Shown here: one piece after another, positions 16,520 to 25,000 of the stretch
Numbering within the stretch: the stretch's first letter is position 1
Layout: each line of letters starts with the position of its first letter
Assembly (NCBI GenBank): GCA_910589315.1
Contig: CAJUTB010000001.1
Coordinates: forward strand, 114,445 to 178,444
Direction of reading: 5' to 3'
Source of the DNA: an uncultured Oscillibacter sp.
Lineage (GTDB): Bacteria > Bacillota > Clostridia > Oscillospirales > Oscillospiraceae
Length of the DNA stretch: 64,000 bases
Made by a program: the position numbers and the translations under genes
The notes under the pieces: generated by a model
Told to the model about the DNA's origin: nothing
The model's database searches: none
The model's input: the letters and a program-made list of their open reading frames with translations, nothing else

Positions 16520-17058
16520 TGCGCCGCCCGTTTCGCAGAGGCGTGCGGAAGGAGCTGCCCGCCTCTCTGCCGGTTTCCGCTCTGGTGGGACTGGCGGTTT
16601 TGAACCTGGACCAGCTGGTCAAGGAGTATGTATCCGCCGCAATTCCCCTGGGAGAGAGCCGGCCGTTTCTGCCGGGGCTGGTGGAGCTGCGGACGCTCCA
16701 CAATTACGGCGCGGCGTGGTCGTCCTTTGCGGGAATGCGCTGGCTGCTGACGATTGCCACCAGCGTCATTGTGCTTTGGATTTTGACGCTGCTGCTCCGG
16801 GGCCGGGTGCGGCATCCCGTGGGAGTGCTGGCGTGCTGTCTGGTCATCTCCGGCGGACTGGGCAATATCTTCGACCGCATCCGCCTGGGCTACGTGGTGG
16901 ATATGTTCTGTTTTCAGTTCATGGATTTCCCGATTTTCAACGTGGCCGACATGTGCATTGACGCGGGCGTGATTCTGGGCGTGATTTATTATTACCGCTG
17001 GTTTGACAAGGACAAAGAAGGGGAGGCGGGCCATGGAACCGATCATCCTCCGGCCTGA
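16519..17058 (+). CDS. lspA: Lipoprotein signal peptidase (signal peptidase II)
   Basis: Membrane aspartyl protease that removes signal peptides from prolipoproteins, of which this window encodes several. 179 aa with four hydrophobic segments. Conserved regions are NLDQLVKEYV (residues ~31-40), HNYGAAWSSF (for the usual NxGaaf), GGLGNIFDRIRLGYVVDMF and FNVADMCIDAG; the last two provide the catalytic aspartates. A basic N-terminal extension precedes the first helix. It overlaps purB at the start and the rluD-like gene at the end. Confidence 0.93.
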   Translation: MRRPFRRGVRKELPASLPVSALVGLAVLNLDQLVKEYVSAAIPLGESRPFLPGLVELRTLHNYGAAWSSFAGMRWLLTIATSVIVLWILTLLLRGRVRHPVGVLACCLVISGGLGNIFDRIRLGYVVDMFCFQFMDFPIFNVADMCIDAGVILGVIYYYRWFDKDKEGEAGHGTDHPPA

Positions 17059-17944
17059 CGCGGACGCGGCGGGGATACGGGTTGACGCATGGCTCGCCTC
17101 CCAAGTCGAGGGGTTAAGCCGTTCCGCCGCGGCGCGGCTTCTGGAAGAAGGCCGCGTGACCTGCGGAGGCCGGACGCCGGCCAAAAACCTCCGGCTGAAC
17201 GGAACGGAAACGCTGGAAATTGACCTGCCGGAACCGGAGCCGGTTGACGCGCGGCCCCAGGAGATTCCGCTGGATGTGGTGTATGAGGATGGGGACGTGA
17301 TTGCCGTCAACAAGCCGAAGGGGCTGGTGGTGCATCCGGCCCCCGGACACCCCGACGGCACGCTGGTGAACGCGCTGCTGTATCACTGCGGCGGGAGTCT
17401 GTCCGGGGTGGGCGGGGCCATGCGGCCCGGCATCGTTCACCGGATCGACCGGGACACCTCCGGTCTGATCATTGCGGCGAAGAACGATTTTGCCCACCAG
17501 AGTTTATCGGCGCAGCTGCAAGACCATACTCTAGCCCGGATTTACGAATGCATCGTGACTGGTTCGCTGCGGGAGGACGCCGGGACGGTAAACGCGCCCA
17601 TTGGACGCAGTCCGAAGGACCGGAAGAAAATGGCCGTCGTAACCGGCGGCCGGCCGGCCGTGACCCATTGGGAGACATTGCAGCGTCTTTCCGGCGGGAC
17701 GTATGTCCGGTGCCGCCTGGAGACCGGACGGACCCATCAGATTCGCGTCCATATGGCGTACCTGGGGCATCCGATTTTAGGCGACACCGTTTACGGCGTC
17801 AAAAAGCCGGTTCCGGGCCTTCAGGGCCAGTGCCTCCACGCGGAGGGGCTGTGCTTCCGGCATCCCCGGACCGGGGAGGCCATGGAGCTTCACTGCGGGC
17901 TTCCGGCAGAATTTCAGGCACAGTTACGCAGGATGAGAGGCTGA
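17033..17944 (+). CDS. RluA-family 23S rRNA pseudouridine synthase (RluD-like)
   Basis: Converts uridines to pseudouridine in rRNA. 303 aa: an N-terminal S4 domain (GIRVDAWLASQVEGLSRSAAARLLEEG, residues ~9-35), then the catalytic domain with the invariant HRIDRDTSGLI aspartate near 137 and the closing GRTHQIRVHMAYLGHPILGD. The start is the ATG at 17033 with GGGGAGG. It overlaps the end of lspA by 26 bp; lspA-rluD coupling is common in Firmicutes. The exact target uridine is not readable from sequence. Confidence 0.93.
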   Translation: MEPIILRPDADAAGIRVDAWLASQVEGLSRSAAARLLEEGRVTCGGRTPAKNLRLNGTETLEIDLPEPEPVDARPQEIPLDVVYEDGDVIAVNKPKGLVVHPAPGHPDGTLVNALLYHCGGSLSGVGGAMRPGIVHRIDRDTSGLIIAAKNDFAHQSLSAQLQDHTLARIYECIVTGSLREDAGTVNAPIGRSPKDRKKMAVVTGGRPAVTHWETLQRLSGGTYVRCRLETGRTHQIRVHMAYLGHPILGDTVYGVKKPVPGLQGQCLHAEGLCFRHPRTGEAMELHCGLPAEFQAQLRRMRG

Positions 17945-17949
17945 TTCCG

Positions 17950-18906
17950 TCAGGAGATCATCTCGCCGCCGATGGTGTAGCCGGTCCAGGTTCCCGTTTG
18001 GGGCCACGTGGCGGAGCAGTCGTGGAAGTAATAGGCCCCCAGAGAGCTGCGCCACTTTTCCGCGTTGAAAAAGAGGGTGGGGAGGGAGCATATTTCTCCG
18101 TCATAGGTGGGGAGAGAGCATATTTCTCCGTCATGGCTTTCGTTGGGCTTGATGGAAAGCAGACACCCGTCTTTCCATTCGCAGAACGGACCGTCTTCCT
18201 CTGCGGAAGGTTTTGTGATATAGCCGTCCTCCAGAAGCTGGTCATACGTTGCCGCGAACGCCTCCACGCCGTGAAGTTCTCCAAACCGCCAGATCAGCGC
18301 AGCCTGTTCGCTGGGGGTTAATCCGCCGGGAGCGCCGGCGAGGTCCAGGGCGGCCTGGGAGACGTTTTCATTGAGTCCCGCGTCCCTCTGCCAGAGGTCG
18401 TCCAGAACTTGCAGGTAGAGGCCGCAGAGGTCGAAGCAGGCGCCGCCGGCGGTCTTCGCCTGGATTTTGTACACCTCGGGAAGCTGGGCCGGAAACGTTT
18501 CCTGAATAAACCCGTTATACACGATATTGACCGTCATGCCGTCCTGCAAACCGGAGGCATAAATGGGCTGGCCGTCCAGGGAAATCTGGGCGGTGTCCGG
18601 GTTAGACAGCCGGAAAACGCCGTTTCCGCCGTAGGGGCCGCCGTCCAGCTCCGCCAGGAGCAGGGAACCGTTCTCCGCAATGTCCACAATACGGCAGGTG
18701 AACTGGGAGGGAACTTCGTCTTCCGCCAGAGACGGTTCCGGCTGGCCGGGGCCAACGCTCTCGCCCGCGGGCGTATCGCCTGCGCGGTCAAGTGTTTGGA
18801 CGGCGGGGGCCGTGCCGCCGGAGGGCGGTTCCTCCTGTACTGGCGCGCCGCAGGCCGCCAGAAGGCACAGACACAGCGTCAAGGTCCAGATTGTGCAGGT
18901 TTTCAT
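17950..18906 (-). CDS. Putative lipoprotein with an internal tandem duplication
   Basis: 318 aa with a lipobox LLAACG (Cys near residue 19), then a Pro/Gly/Glu linker to about residue 65 and two globular parts. The first (CRIVDIAENGSLLLAEL...VYNGF) resembles the small beta-barrel domain seen in many gut Firmicutes lipoproteins; the second contains EQAALIWRFGELHGVEAFAATYDQLLEDG. Near residue 260 the segment DGEICSLPTY is repeated at once, reflecting a 30-bp tandem duplication in the DNA. The start is supported by AAAGGAG. It is convergent with the rluD-like gene. Function unknown. Confidence 0.75.
   Translation of the reverse strand: MKTCTIWTLTLCLCLLAACGAPVQEEPPSGGTAPAVQTLDRAGDTPAGESVGPGQPEPSLAEDEVPSQFTCRIVDIAENGSLLLAELDGGPYGGNGVFRLSNPDTAQISLDGQPIYASGLQDGMTVNIVYNGFIQETFPAQLPEVYKIQAKTAGGACFDLCGLYLQVLDDLWQRDAGLNENVSQAALDLAGAPGGLTPSEQAALIWRFGELHGVEAFAATYDQLLEDGYITKPSAEEDGPFCEWKDGCLLSIKPNESHDGEICSLPTYDGEICSLPTLFFNAEKWRSSLGAYYFHDCSATWPQTGTWTGYTIGGEMIS
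18084..18142. repeat. 30-bp tandem duplication inside the lipoprotein gene
   Basis: Two adjacent copies of a unit containing GAGCATATTTCTCCGTCAT, with a 30-bp period and one clear base difference (GGAGGGAGC versus GGAGAGAGC). It keeps the reading frame. Confidence 0.8.
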
Positions 18907-19022
18907 AAGAATACTCCTTTCATGGTTCCTGTGGTCAGAGGGAAAATGGGATGTTTATCAATGCACACGGACGATTGAAACCAGCCGTGACGCAATCTGC
19001 TGGACAGAGGGAGAAACGAGAT

Positions 19023-19379
19023 ATGCTGAGACCAAAAGAAGTGGTTTTCCAATGGGTAGACGCTTTTAACAGGCAGGATACGGAAGCCATTGCGGGCCTC
19101 TATCATGAGGATGCGGTCAATCATCAGGTAGCCAATGAGCCGGTGGCTGGCCGGGAAGCCATTCGGGCAATGTTCGCGGCGGAATTTGCCATGGCGGACA
19201 TGACGGCGATTGTGGAAAATATTTTTGAAGACGGACAGTGGGCCATCCTGGAATGGAGAGACCCGCTGGGACTGCGGGGCTGCGGATTTTTTCATGTCGT
19301 CCATGGAAAAATCCTGATTCAGAGAGGGTATTGGGATAAACTTTCCTTTTTGAAGCAGCATAATCTGCCGCTGGAATAA
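19023..19379 (+). CDS. NTF2-like / SnoaL-type protein
   Basis: 118-aa small alpha+beta barrel protein of the NTF2-like superfamily. It begins MLRPKEVVFQWVDAFNRQDTEAIAGLYHEDAVNHQ, continues with PVAGREAIRAMFAAEFA and ends with beta strands around HVVHGKILIQRGYWDK, the order typical of SnoaL-like proteins. The ATG at 19023 is preferred because GAGGGAG precedes it. Such proteins bind or isomerise small hydrophobic molecules; no catalytic residue can be named with confidence. Monocistronic. Confidence 0.85.
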   Translation: MLRPKEVVFQWVDAFNRQDTEAIAGLYHEDAVNHQVANEPVAGREAIRAMFAAEFAMADMTAIVENIFEDGQWAILEWRDPLGLRGCGFFHVVHGKILIQRGYWDKLSFLKQHNLPLE

Positions 19380-19380
19380 A

Positions 19381-19429
19381 CAAAACGCCGCCTCCTTTGC
19401 CTGATTAGACGGCAGAGGAGGCGGTTTGG
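19381..19429. terminator. Bidirectional terminator between convergent genes
   Basis: CAAAACGCCGCCTCCT (19381-19396) pairs with AGGAGGCGGTTTG (about 19416-19428) around an inner GCC/GGC pair. Both strands have A/T-rich edges, suiting the NTF2-like gene from the left and the DUF3021 gene from the right. Confidence 0.65.
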
Positions 19430-19436
19430 TTCCCGC

Positions 19437-20246
19437 TTATTTTCCATTTCGGTATTTTTTCCAGGCGGCCCCCAGCAGGTTCCCGGCAAAGGCCGCTCCG
19501 CCTGCGAGCCAGACTTGAAAGAGCGCGCTGGAATTGTACAGCCAGAAAATGTGGGGAATGGTCAGCAGGCCGCACACGACGGGGTATACCAGCGCGATGG
19601 AAAACCGTTTTCCAATGTCCACCCCCGCGATGAAGCTGGCGAAGGGCAGAAAGAGAAACGGATACAAAAGTCCGGTCAAAACCGGAACGTCCGGGGCGTC
19701 CGCCACCCGCAGAAGGGGCGGCAGAAACAATTCCACCGCTGCGGCGATCAGCAGATAGGGCAGCACCGTCTGAACCTGAAAGGGACCGCGTCCGGCATCG
19801 GGTTCGGGAAGGCCCAGGCGTTCCCGGATGCGTTCGGCGTCCTGGCGGCTTCCGATATAATTGACCGCCCACGCCAGCAGATAGATTCCCGCGGCAAGGC
19901 CCGCCAGCACAGAAACCGTGTTCCAGGTTGGATGAACCGTATAGGGCAGGGCAAACAGCAGAAAACCGCCTGTGACGGCTGCAAAATGCAGAATCGTCCG
20001 CCCCCAGCGAGGCAGGCCCTCCCAGTTCCAAAACAGCGGAACCACGGACAGCCCCGCGCCCCACAGGGAGCCGGTCAGCAGCTCCAGCAGCAAGCCTGTC
20101 CGCACGCCGAAGGCTTCCAAGAGGACCGGACGTACCGGAACAACGGCCCTGCCGTACAGGATTTCCGCCAGAACGCCCACGCCGCATACGGCCGCCGCGC
20201 CCCATTTCGCGCCGCGGAAAATCCGGCGGATCAACTCCTTTTTCAC
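19437..20246 (-). CDS. DUF3021-family integral membrane protein
   Basis: 269 aa with roughly six hydrophobic segments (AAAVCGVGVLAEILYG, TGLLLELLTGSLWGAGL, ILHFAAVTGGFLLFALP and others). It starts at a GTG (20246) whose last bases overlap the LytTR gene's stop, with AAGGAGGTG upstream. DUF3021 proteins are typically encoded directly after a LytTR regulator and are thought to modulate it from the membrane. The protein is longer than many DUF3021 members (about 140 aa), with an extra central loop of charged residues (RQDAERIRERLGLPEPDAG), so the family call is tentative. Confidence 0.65.
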   Translation of the reverse strand: MKKELIRRIFRGAKWGAAAVCGVGVLAEILYGRAVVPVRPVLLEAFGVRTGLLLELLTGSLWGAGLSVVPLFWNWEGLPRWGRTILHFAAVTGGFLLFALPYTVHPTWNTVSVLAGLAAGIYLLAWAVNYIGSRQDAERIRERLGLPEPDAGRGPFQVQTVLPYLLIAAAVELFLPPLLRVADAPDVPVLTGLLYPFLFLPFASFIAGVDIGKRFSIALVYPVVCGLLTIPHIFWLYNSSALFQVWLAGGAAFAGNLLGAAWKKYRNGK

Positions 20247-20677
20247 AGCCCTAGCACCTCCTTGATCTTCTTCACATACCGCCGGGAGACATAACACGCC
20301 GTCCCGTCTTTCAGCGTCATGCGGATGGTGCCGCTCAGACCCAGGTCCAACGCCGTCACCTGCCGCAGATTCACAATTTCCGAATGAGAAATACGGGCAA
20401 ACTGCAACGCCGCCAACTGTTTTTCCAGCTCGTACAGCCGCTGGCGGACAGTGAAAACGCCCGCTGCCGTCTGGGCGCGGACCTCCTTCTCCTCGCCGTA
20501 AAAGCGGAGAATATTGGCCGGTTCCAGGCGTTCCGCCCGGTCCCCCTGGAAGCCCAGGAGAGTTTCCCCGCCGTCCAGACGCAGCAGAAGCGATTCCACC
20601 TCCGGCGTCCGGCCAGGGGCGCGGACCGTGACAAAAATGTCCGTTCGTTCCGGTTCCAGCCGCAGTTCAATTTCCAT
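20243..20677 (-). CDS. LytTR-domain transcriptional regulator
   Basis: 144-aa DNA-binding protein. The C-terminal ~95 residues form a LytTR domain: ANILRFYGEEKEVRAQTAAG, then LYELEKQLAALQFARISHSEIVNLRQV and the final KDGTACYVSRRYVKKIKEVLG. No receiver domain precedes it, so it is the compact LytTR-DUF3021 type rather than a response regulator. The start at 20677 has AAAGGAGGG. It is coupled to the downstream membrane protein (GTGA overlap), its likely partner. It probably controls its own operon or a transport operon; targets are unknown. Confidence 0.88.
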   Translation of the reverse strand: MEIELRLEPERTDIFVTVRAPGRTPEVESLLLRLDGGETLLGFQGDRAERLEPANILRFYGEEKEVRAQTAAGVFTVRQRLYELEKQLAALQFARISHSEIVNLRQVTALDLGLSGTIRMTLKDGTACYVSRRYVKKIKEVLGL

Positions 20678-20699
20678 CTTCCGCCCTCCTTTGAGGATT

Positions 20700-20727
20700 A
20701 GTTTACTCATTTTTTCGGGAATGTCCA
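20700..20727 (-). promoter_or_regulatory. Promoter of the LytTR-DUF3021 pair
   Basis: On the minus strand TGGACA (20722-20727) and TAAACT (20700-20705) with 16 bp between, directly before the ribosome site. Confidence 0.45.
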
Positions 20728-20763
20728 GCGGTTTGCGACCGCCGGTTCTCACGGAGGGACAAA

Positions 20764-20798
20764 CGGTAAAAAAGGGACCGCCTGTCGGCGGTCCCTTT
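20764..20798 (-). terminator. gpmI terminator
   Basis: AAAGGGACCGCC (20771-20782) pairs with GGCGGTCCCTTT (20787-20798) over a TGTC loop. Read leftward the stem is followed by six T bases, ending the glycolytic operon. Confidence 0.85.
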
Positions 20799-20806
20799 CC
20801 GGTTTT

Positions 20807-22324
20807 TCATTTGACAATCAGCGTCTTGCCGTCCATCTCCGGCGGACAGGCCAGGCCCATCACGTCCAGCATGGTGGGCGCGATGTCGGCTAACCGCCCG
20901 TCGTTGCGCAGCTCCGAACCGGCTCCGCAGAGAATGAAGGGCACCGGGTTCGTCGTGTGGGCCGTCATGGGGCTGCCGTCCGGCTCCACCATTTTCTCGG
21001 CGTTGCCGTGGTCGGCGGTGATCATGGCGATGCCGCCCATTTTCAGCGTCGCATCCACCACCCGGCCTACGCACATATCCACCGTTTCCACAGCCCTCAC
21101 CGCCGCGTCGTATACGCCGGTATGACCCACCATGTCGCAGTTTGCGAAGTTCAGAATCACCACGTCGTATGCGCCGGATTCAATCCGCTCCACGCACTGT
21201 GCGCAGACATCCGGCGCGCTCATTTCCGGCTGGAGGTCGTAGGTGGCCACCTTCGGGGAGGGCACCAGCACGCGGTCCTCGCCGGGAAACACCGTCTCCG
21301 AGCCGCCGTTGAAGAAGAAGGTTACATGAGCGTACTTCTCCGTTTCGGCAATGCGCAGCTGGGTCATCCCCATGCTGCTTAAATACTCGCCCAGACCGTT
21401 TTTCACCAGCACACGGGGGAAAGCGACCTCCACATTGGGCATGGTTGCGTCATATTCGGTGTTGCAGATATAGGTCAGGGGGAAAATCTGCCGGGTGAAG
21501 CCGTCGAATTCCGGGTCCACAAAGCAACGGGTGATCTCCCGCGCCCGGTCGGGGCGGAAGTTAAAGAAAATTACGCCGTCATTGTCGGAGACGCAGCCCT
21601 CCGGGTCGCAGACCACCGGTTCTACAAATTCGTCGGTCACGCCCGCCTCGTAGGACTTCTTCACCGCGTCCACCGGGTCGGGGTTTGAAACCGCGCACTC
21701 GCCGTAAACCATGGCGTCATACGCCTGCTCCACGCGGTCCCATCGCTTGTCGCGGTCCATGGCGTAATAGCGGCCCATGACCGTCGCAATCTTGCCCACG
21801 CCAAGCTCCTTGCATTTTTCCACCACCTGCGCCAGAAAGCCCGCGCCGGAGGTGGGGGATACGTCGCGGCCGTCCAGGAACGCGTGGAGGTAAACCTTCT
21901 GCAAGCCCTTGCGCTTCGCCAGCTCCAGGAGGGCGAAAACGTGGGTCAGGTGGGAGTGGACGCCGCCGTCCGACAGCAGGCCCATCAGATGCAGGGAGGT
22001 GCCGTTTTCCAGACAGGCGTCCATGGCGTGGAGGTAGGCGGGGTTTTCAAAAAAGCTGCCGTCCTCAATGGCGCGGGTAATCCGGGGCAGGTCCTGGAAG
22101 ACCACCCGGCCGCCGCCGATGTTGGTGTGACCCACCTCGCTGTTGCCCATCTGCCCGTCCGGAAGGCCCACGTCCAGGCCGGAGGCGGAGAGGGACGTAT
22201 GGGCGAACTCCTGGAAGAACTGGTCCAGGCGGGGGGTTTTGGCGGCGCGGACGGCGTTGCCGGCAGTGGAATCCGTCATGCCGAAGCCGTCCATGATAAT
22301 CAAAGTCGTCGGGGTCTTGTTCAT
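20807..22324 (-). CDS. gpmI: 2,3-bisphosphoglycerate-independent phosphoglycerate mutase
   Basis: Interconverts 3- and 2-phosphoglycerate using two manganese ions and a phosphoserine. 505 aa, normal length. Start MNKTPTTLIIMDGFGM gives the first metal aspartate; the nucleophilic serine lies in GLPDGQMGNSEVGHTNIG near residue 62; later motifs include GRDVSPTSG, GRYYAMDRDKRWDR, FNFRPDRAREI and ITADHGNAEKM. Upstream in-frame codons are within the hairpin spacer and are not used. Last gene of the pgk-tpiA-gpmI operon. Confidence 0.97.
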   Translation of the reverse strand: MNKTPTTLIIMDGFGMTDSTAGNAVRAAKTPRLDQFFQEFAHTSLSASGLDVGLPDGQMGNSEVGHTNIGGGRVVFQDLPRITRAIEDGSFFENPAYLHAMDACLENGTSLHLMGLLSDGGVHSHLTHVFALLELAKRKGLQKVYLHAFLDGRDVSPTSGAGFLAQVVEKCKELGVGKIATVMGRYYAMDRDKRWDRVEQAYDAMVYGECAVSNPDPVDAVKKSYEAGVTDEFVEPVVCDPEGCVSDNDGVIFFNFRPDRAREITRCFVDPEFDGFTRQIFPLTYICNTEYDATMPNVEVAFPRVLVKNGLGEYLSSMGMTQLRIAETEKYAHVTFFFNGGSETVFPGEDRVLVPSPKVATYDLQPEMSAPDVCAQCVERIESGAYDVVILNFANCDMVGHTGVYDAAVRAVETVDMCVGRVVDATLKMGGIAMITADHGNAEKMVEPDGSPMTAHTTNPVPFILCGAGSELRNDGRLADIAPTMLDVMGLACPPEMDGKTLIVK

Positions 22325-22349
22325 ATCATACCTTCTTTCGCTGACATGG

Positions 22350-22384
22350 AAAAGCGCGTCCCCGAAAAAGCGTTCGGGGACGCA
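22350..22384 (-). repeat. Intercistronic hairpin between tpiA and gpmI
   Basis: GCGTCCCCGAA (about 22357-22367) pairs with TTCGGGGACGC (22374-22384). Only a short T stretch follows leftward, so it more likely tunes mRNA stability or partial termination than ends the operon. Confidence 0.5.
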
Positions 22385-22394
22385 GGATTTCCGC

Positions 22395-23168
22395 TTATTC
22401 CTGATTTGCGGCGTTGATGATATCAACAAACTGGTCAGGCTTCAGGGCCGCGCCGCCAATCAGGCCGCCGTCGATGTCGGGCTGTGCCAGAAGCTCCGCG
22501 GCGTTCTTGGGATTCATGGAGCCGCCGTATTGAATGGTGACGCTGCGGGCCACCCGTGCGCCGTACAGGGTGCGGATAGTGGCGCGGATGTTGGAGCAGA
22601 CCTCGCCGGCCTGTTCGGCGGTGGCGGTTTTGCCGGTGCCGATGGCCCAGATCGGCTCATAGGCAATGATGCAGCGGCGGAGCTTGTCGGCAGGCACGCC
22701 ATAGAGCGCGCTCTTGACCTGGAGAGCGATCCATTCGGCGGTGATGCCGGTCTCCCGCTGTTCCAGGCTCTCGCCCACGCAGATAATCGGATTCATACCG
22801 GCGTTGAGAACGGCGTGGACCTTTTTATTGACTGTCTGGTCCGTCTCGCAGAAGTACTGACGGCGTTCGCTGTGGCCGATGATGACGTATTTCACGCCCA
22901 GGTCCTTGAGCATATCGGCGGAAACCTCGCCGGTGAACGCGCCTTTTTCCTCGAAGTAGACGTTTTCCGCGCCAACCGAGATGTGAAGGTCCTTGAAGGA
23001 CTTCATGGCGGTGGAGAGGTTGCAGGCGGGGACGCAGATCAGAGTTTCGCACCACTTGGCCCGGGGCATGATCTTGCGGATCTCGTCGGCAAACTTCTTG
23101 GTTTCGGTGGCGGTCATGTTCATCTTCCAGTTTCCTGCGATCACAGTCTTACGATATCTGCGGTTCAT
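22395..23168 (-). CDS. tpiA: Triosephosphate isomerase
   Basis: Interconverts dihydroxyacetone phosphate and glyceraldehyde-3-phosphate. 257 aa, complete. Catalytic residues are visible: Asn and Lys in AGNWKMN (residues 11-17), His in VIIGHSERR (near 98), and Glu in IIAYEPIWAIGTGKTAT, which includes flexible loop 6; YGGSMNPKN and GGLIGGAALKPDQF bind phosphate. Middle gene of the glycolytic operon. Confidence 0.98.
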   Translation of the reverse strand: MNRRYRKTVIAGNWKMNMTATETKKFADEIRKIMPRAKWCETLICVPACNLSTAMKSFKDLHISVGAENVYFEEKGAFTGEVSADMLKDLGVKYVIIGHSERRQYFCETDQTVNKKVHAVLNAGMNPIICVGESLEQRETGITAEWIALQVKSALYGVPADKLRRCIIAYEPIWAIGTGKTATAEQAGEVCSNIRATIRTLYGARVARSVTIQYGGSMNPKNAAELLAQPDIDGGLIGGAALKPDQFVDIINAANQE

Positions 23169-23249
23169 AATGTTGTAACTCCTTTATAATATCTTCATTT
23201 ATTGCCTGGGAAAGCGGCGTTCCGCCTTCCCGGATGGGACGGATTTGCG

Positions 23250-24443
23250 TTAAGCGTTCAGCAGGCAGGCCACGCCGGGCAGCTCCTTGCCTTCCAGGAA
23301 TTCGAGGGACGCGCCGCCGCCGGTGGAAATGTGGGTCATCTTGGCGGCATAGCCCAGCTGCTCCACCGCCGCCGCGCTGTCGCCGCCGCCGATGATGGTG
23401 ATGGCGTTGGTCTTGCTCAACGCCTCCGCCATGGCCTCGGTGCCCTTGGCAAAGGCCGGGAACTCAAACACGCCCATCGGCCCGTTCCAAATCACCGTGC
23501 CCGCGCCGGCCACGGCGTCGCAGTACAGCTTCACGGTCTCCGGTCCGATGTCCAGGCCCTGCCAGCCGTCGGGAATTTCCCCGGCCTTTACCAGCTGGCT
23601 TTTCGCATCCGCTGCGAAGGCGTCGCCGCACACGGTATCCAGGGGCAGCAGCAGCTTTACGCCCTTGGCCGCGGCCTTGGCAACCATTTCCTTGGAGTAA
23701 TCGAGCCAATCGGCTTCCAGCAGGCTGTCACCCACCTTGCCGCCCTGGGCGGCGGAGAAGGTATAGGCCATGCCGCCGCCGATAATGATGGTGTCGGCAA
23801 TTTCCAGGAGGTTGTTGATCACGCCGATTTTGGACGAGACCTTCGCGCCGCCGAGAATTGCCACCAGCGGGCGTTTGGGGTTGGCAATCGCGCCGCCCAG
23901 GAAGTCCAGCTCCTTTTGAATCAGGAAGCCGGAGACAGCGGGCAGGTAATCGGCCACGCCGGCTGTGGAGGCATGGGCGCGGTGGACCGCGCCAAAGGCG
24001 TCGGATACATACAGATCCGCCATGGAGGCCATCGCCTTTGCCAGTTCGGGGTCATTTTTGGTCTCGCCCTTTTCAAAGCGGGTGTTTTCCAGCAGCAGAA
24101 TCTGACCGGGCTGAAGCGCGGCGGCTTTGGCCTTGGCGTCCTTGCCCACCACGTCGGTGGCCATGAGGACTTCCTTCCCCAGCAGCTCGCCCAGGCGTTT
24201 GGCCACGGGCGCGAGGCTCAGCTTGGGGTCCGGACCGTTCTTAGGCTTGCCCAGGTGGGAACAGGCGATCACGGCGGCATTGTGCTCCAGCAGGTATTGA
24301 ATGGTGGGCAGCGCGGCAACTATGCGCTTGTCGCTGGTGATGACGCCGGTCTCCTTATCCTGGGGGACGTTGAAATCACAGCGGAGCAGAACCTTTTTTC
24401 CGCTGACTTCCACATCTTTTATGGTTTTTTTGTTGTAGTTCAT
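23250..24443 (-). CDS. pgk: Phosphoglycerate kinase
   Basis: Makes ATP from 1,3-bisphosphoglycerate. 397 aa from the ATG at 24443 (MNYNKKTIKDVEVSGKKVLL), which has GAAGGGAG upstream; 15 extra in-frame codons ahead are not used. Landmarks are RCDFNVPQD near residue 21, CSHLGKPKNGPDPK, LLENTRFEKGE, the hinge GGAKVSSKIGV and the C-terminal GGGDSAAAVEQLG nucleotide loop. First glycolytic gene of the operon; gap (Rossmann-type dehydrogenase) is not adjacent here. Confidence 0.98.
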   Translation of the reverse strand: MNYNKKTIKDVEVSGKKVLLRCDFNVPQDKETGVITSDKRIVAALPTIQYLLEHNAAVIACSHLGKPKNGPDPKLSLAPVAKRLGELLGKEVLMATDVVGKDAKAKAAALQPGQILLLENTRFEKGETKNDPELAKAMASMADLYVSDAFGAVHRAHASTAGVADYLPAVSGFLIQKELDFLGGAIANPKRPLVAILGGAKVSSKIGVINNLLEIADTIIIGGGMAYTFSAAQGGKVGDSLLEADWLDYSKEMVAKAAAKGVKLLLPLDTVCGDAFAADAKSQLVKAGEIPDGWQGLDIGPETVKLYCDAVAGAGTVIWNGPMGVFEFPAFAKGTEAMAEALSKTNAITIIGGGDSAAAVEQLGYAAKMTHISTGGGASLEFLEGKELPGVACLLNA

Positions 24444-24505
24444 CAAAATAATCTCCCTTCTGAAACATGAAGAAATTTTACGGCGCAAAAACGCCGGAAC
24501 GAGCG

Positions 24506-24997
24506 TTACGCTTCGGCCATTTCGCCTGTGGGCAGCAGGCCGGGGAAACCCGTCTGCCGCAGAGCCTCATAGACGCAGACGGCCACTGTATTGCTGAGGT
24601 TCAGGCTCCGGGCCTCGTGAACCATCGGCAGGCGTACGCAGCGTTCCCGGAATCGTTCCCGGAAGTTCGCCGGGAGACCGGCGGTCTCTTTTCCGAAAAA
24701 GAGCCAGCTGTCCGGCGTGAATTCCGCCTCCGCATAAGAGCGCGGGGCCTTGGTTGTCAGCAGCCAGGCGGCGGCCTCCGCCTCGGGATGGCGGCGGAAC
24801 AGGTCCGAGAGATTTTCATAGTCGGACACGCTGACCAAATGCCAGTAATCCAGCCCCGCCCGCCGGACGGCCCGGTCCGAGATGTCGAAGCCCAAAGGAC
24901 GGATCAAATGGAGTCGGCTTCCGGTGGCGGCGCAGGTGCGGGCAACATTGCCGCAGTTCTGCGGGATCTCCGGTTCCACCAGTACCACGTTTAGCAT
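24506..24997 (-). CDS. trmL: tRNA (cytidine/uridine-2'-O-)-methyltransferase
   Basis: SPOUT-class enzyme that 2'-O-methylates the wobble nucleotide 34 of certain tRNA-Leu species. About 163 aa. The start reads MLNVVLVEPEIPQNCGNVARTCAA, then LHLIRPLGFDISD; the knot region includes WLFFGKETAGLP and RLPMVHEARSLNLSNTVAVCVYEALRQ. A GTG codon directly before the ATG could also be used. It is 62 bp upstream of pgk on the same strand, so it may be cotranscribed. Confidence 0.93.
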   Translation of the reverse strand: MLNVVLVEPEIPQNCGNVARTCAATGSRLHLIRPLGFDISDRAVRRAGLDYWHLVSVSDYENLSDLFRRHPEAEAAAWLLTTKAPRSYAEAEFTPDSWLFFGKETAGLPANFRERFRERCVRLPMVHEARSLNLSNTVAVCVYEALRQTGFPGLLPTGEMAEA

Positions 24998-25000
24998 CAC

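Noticed and set aside
23202..24470. Long open frame on the plus strand opposite pgk
   Set aside because: Antisense shadow of a clear pgk gene in GC-rich DNA.
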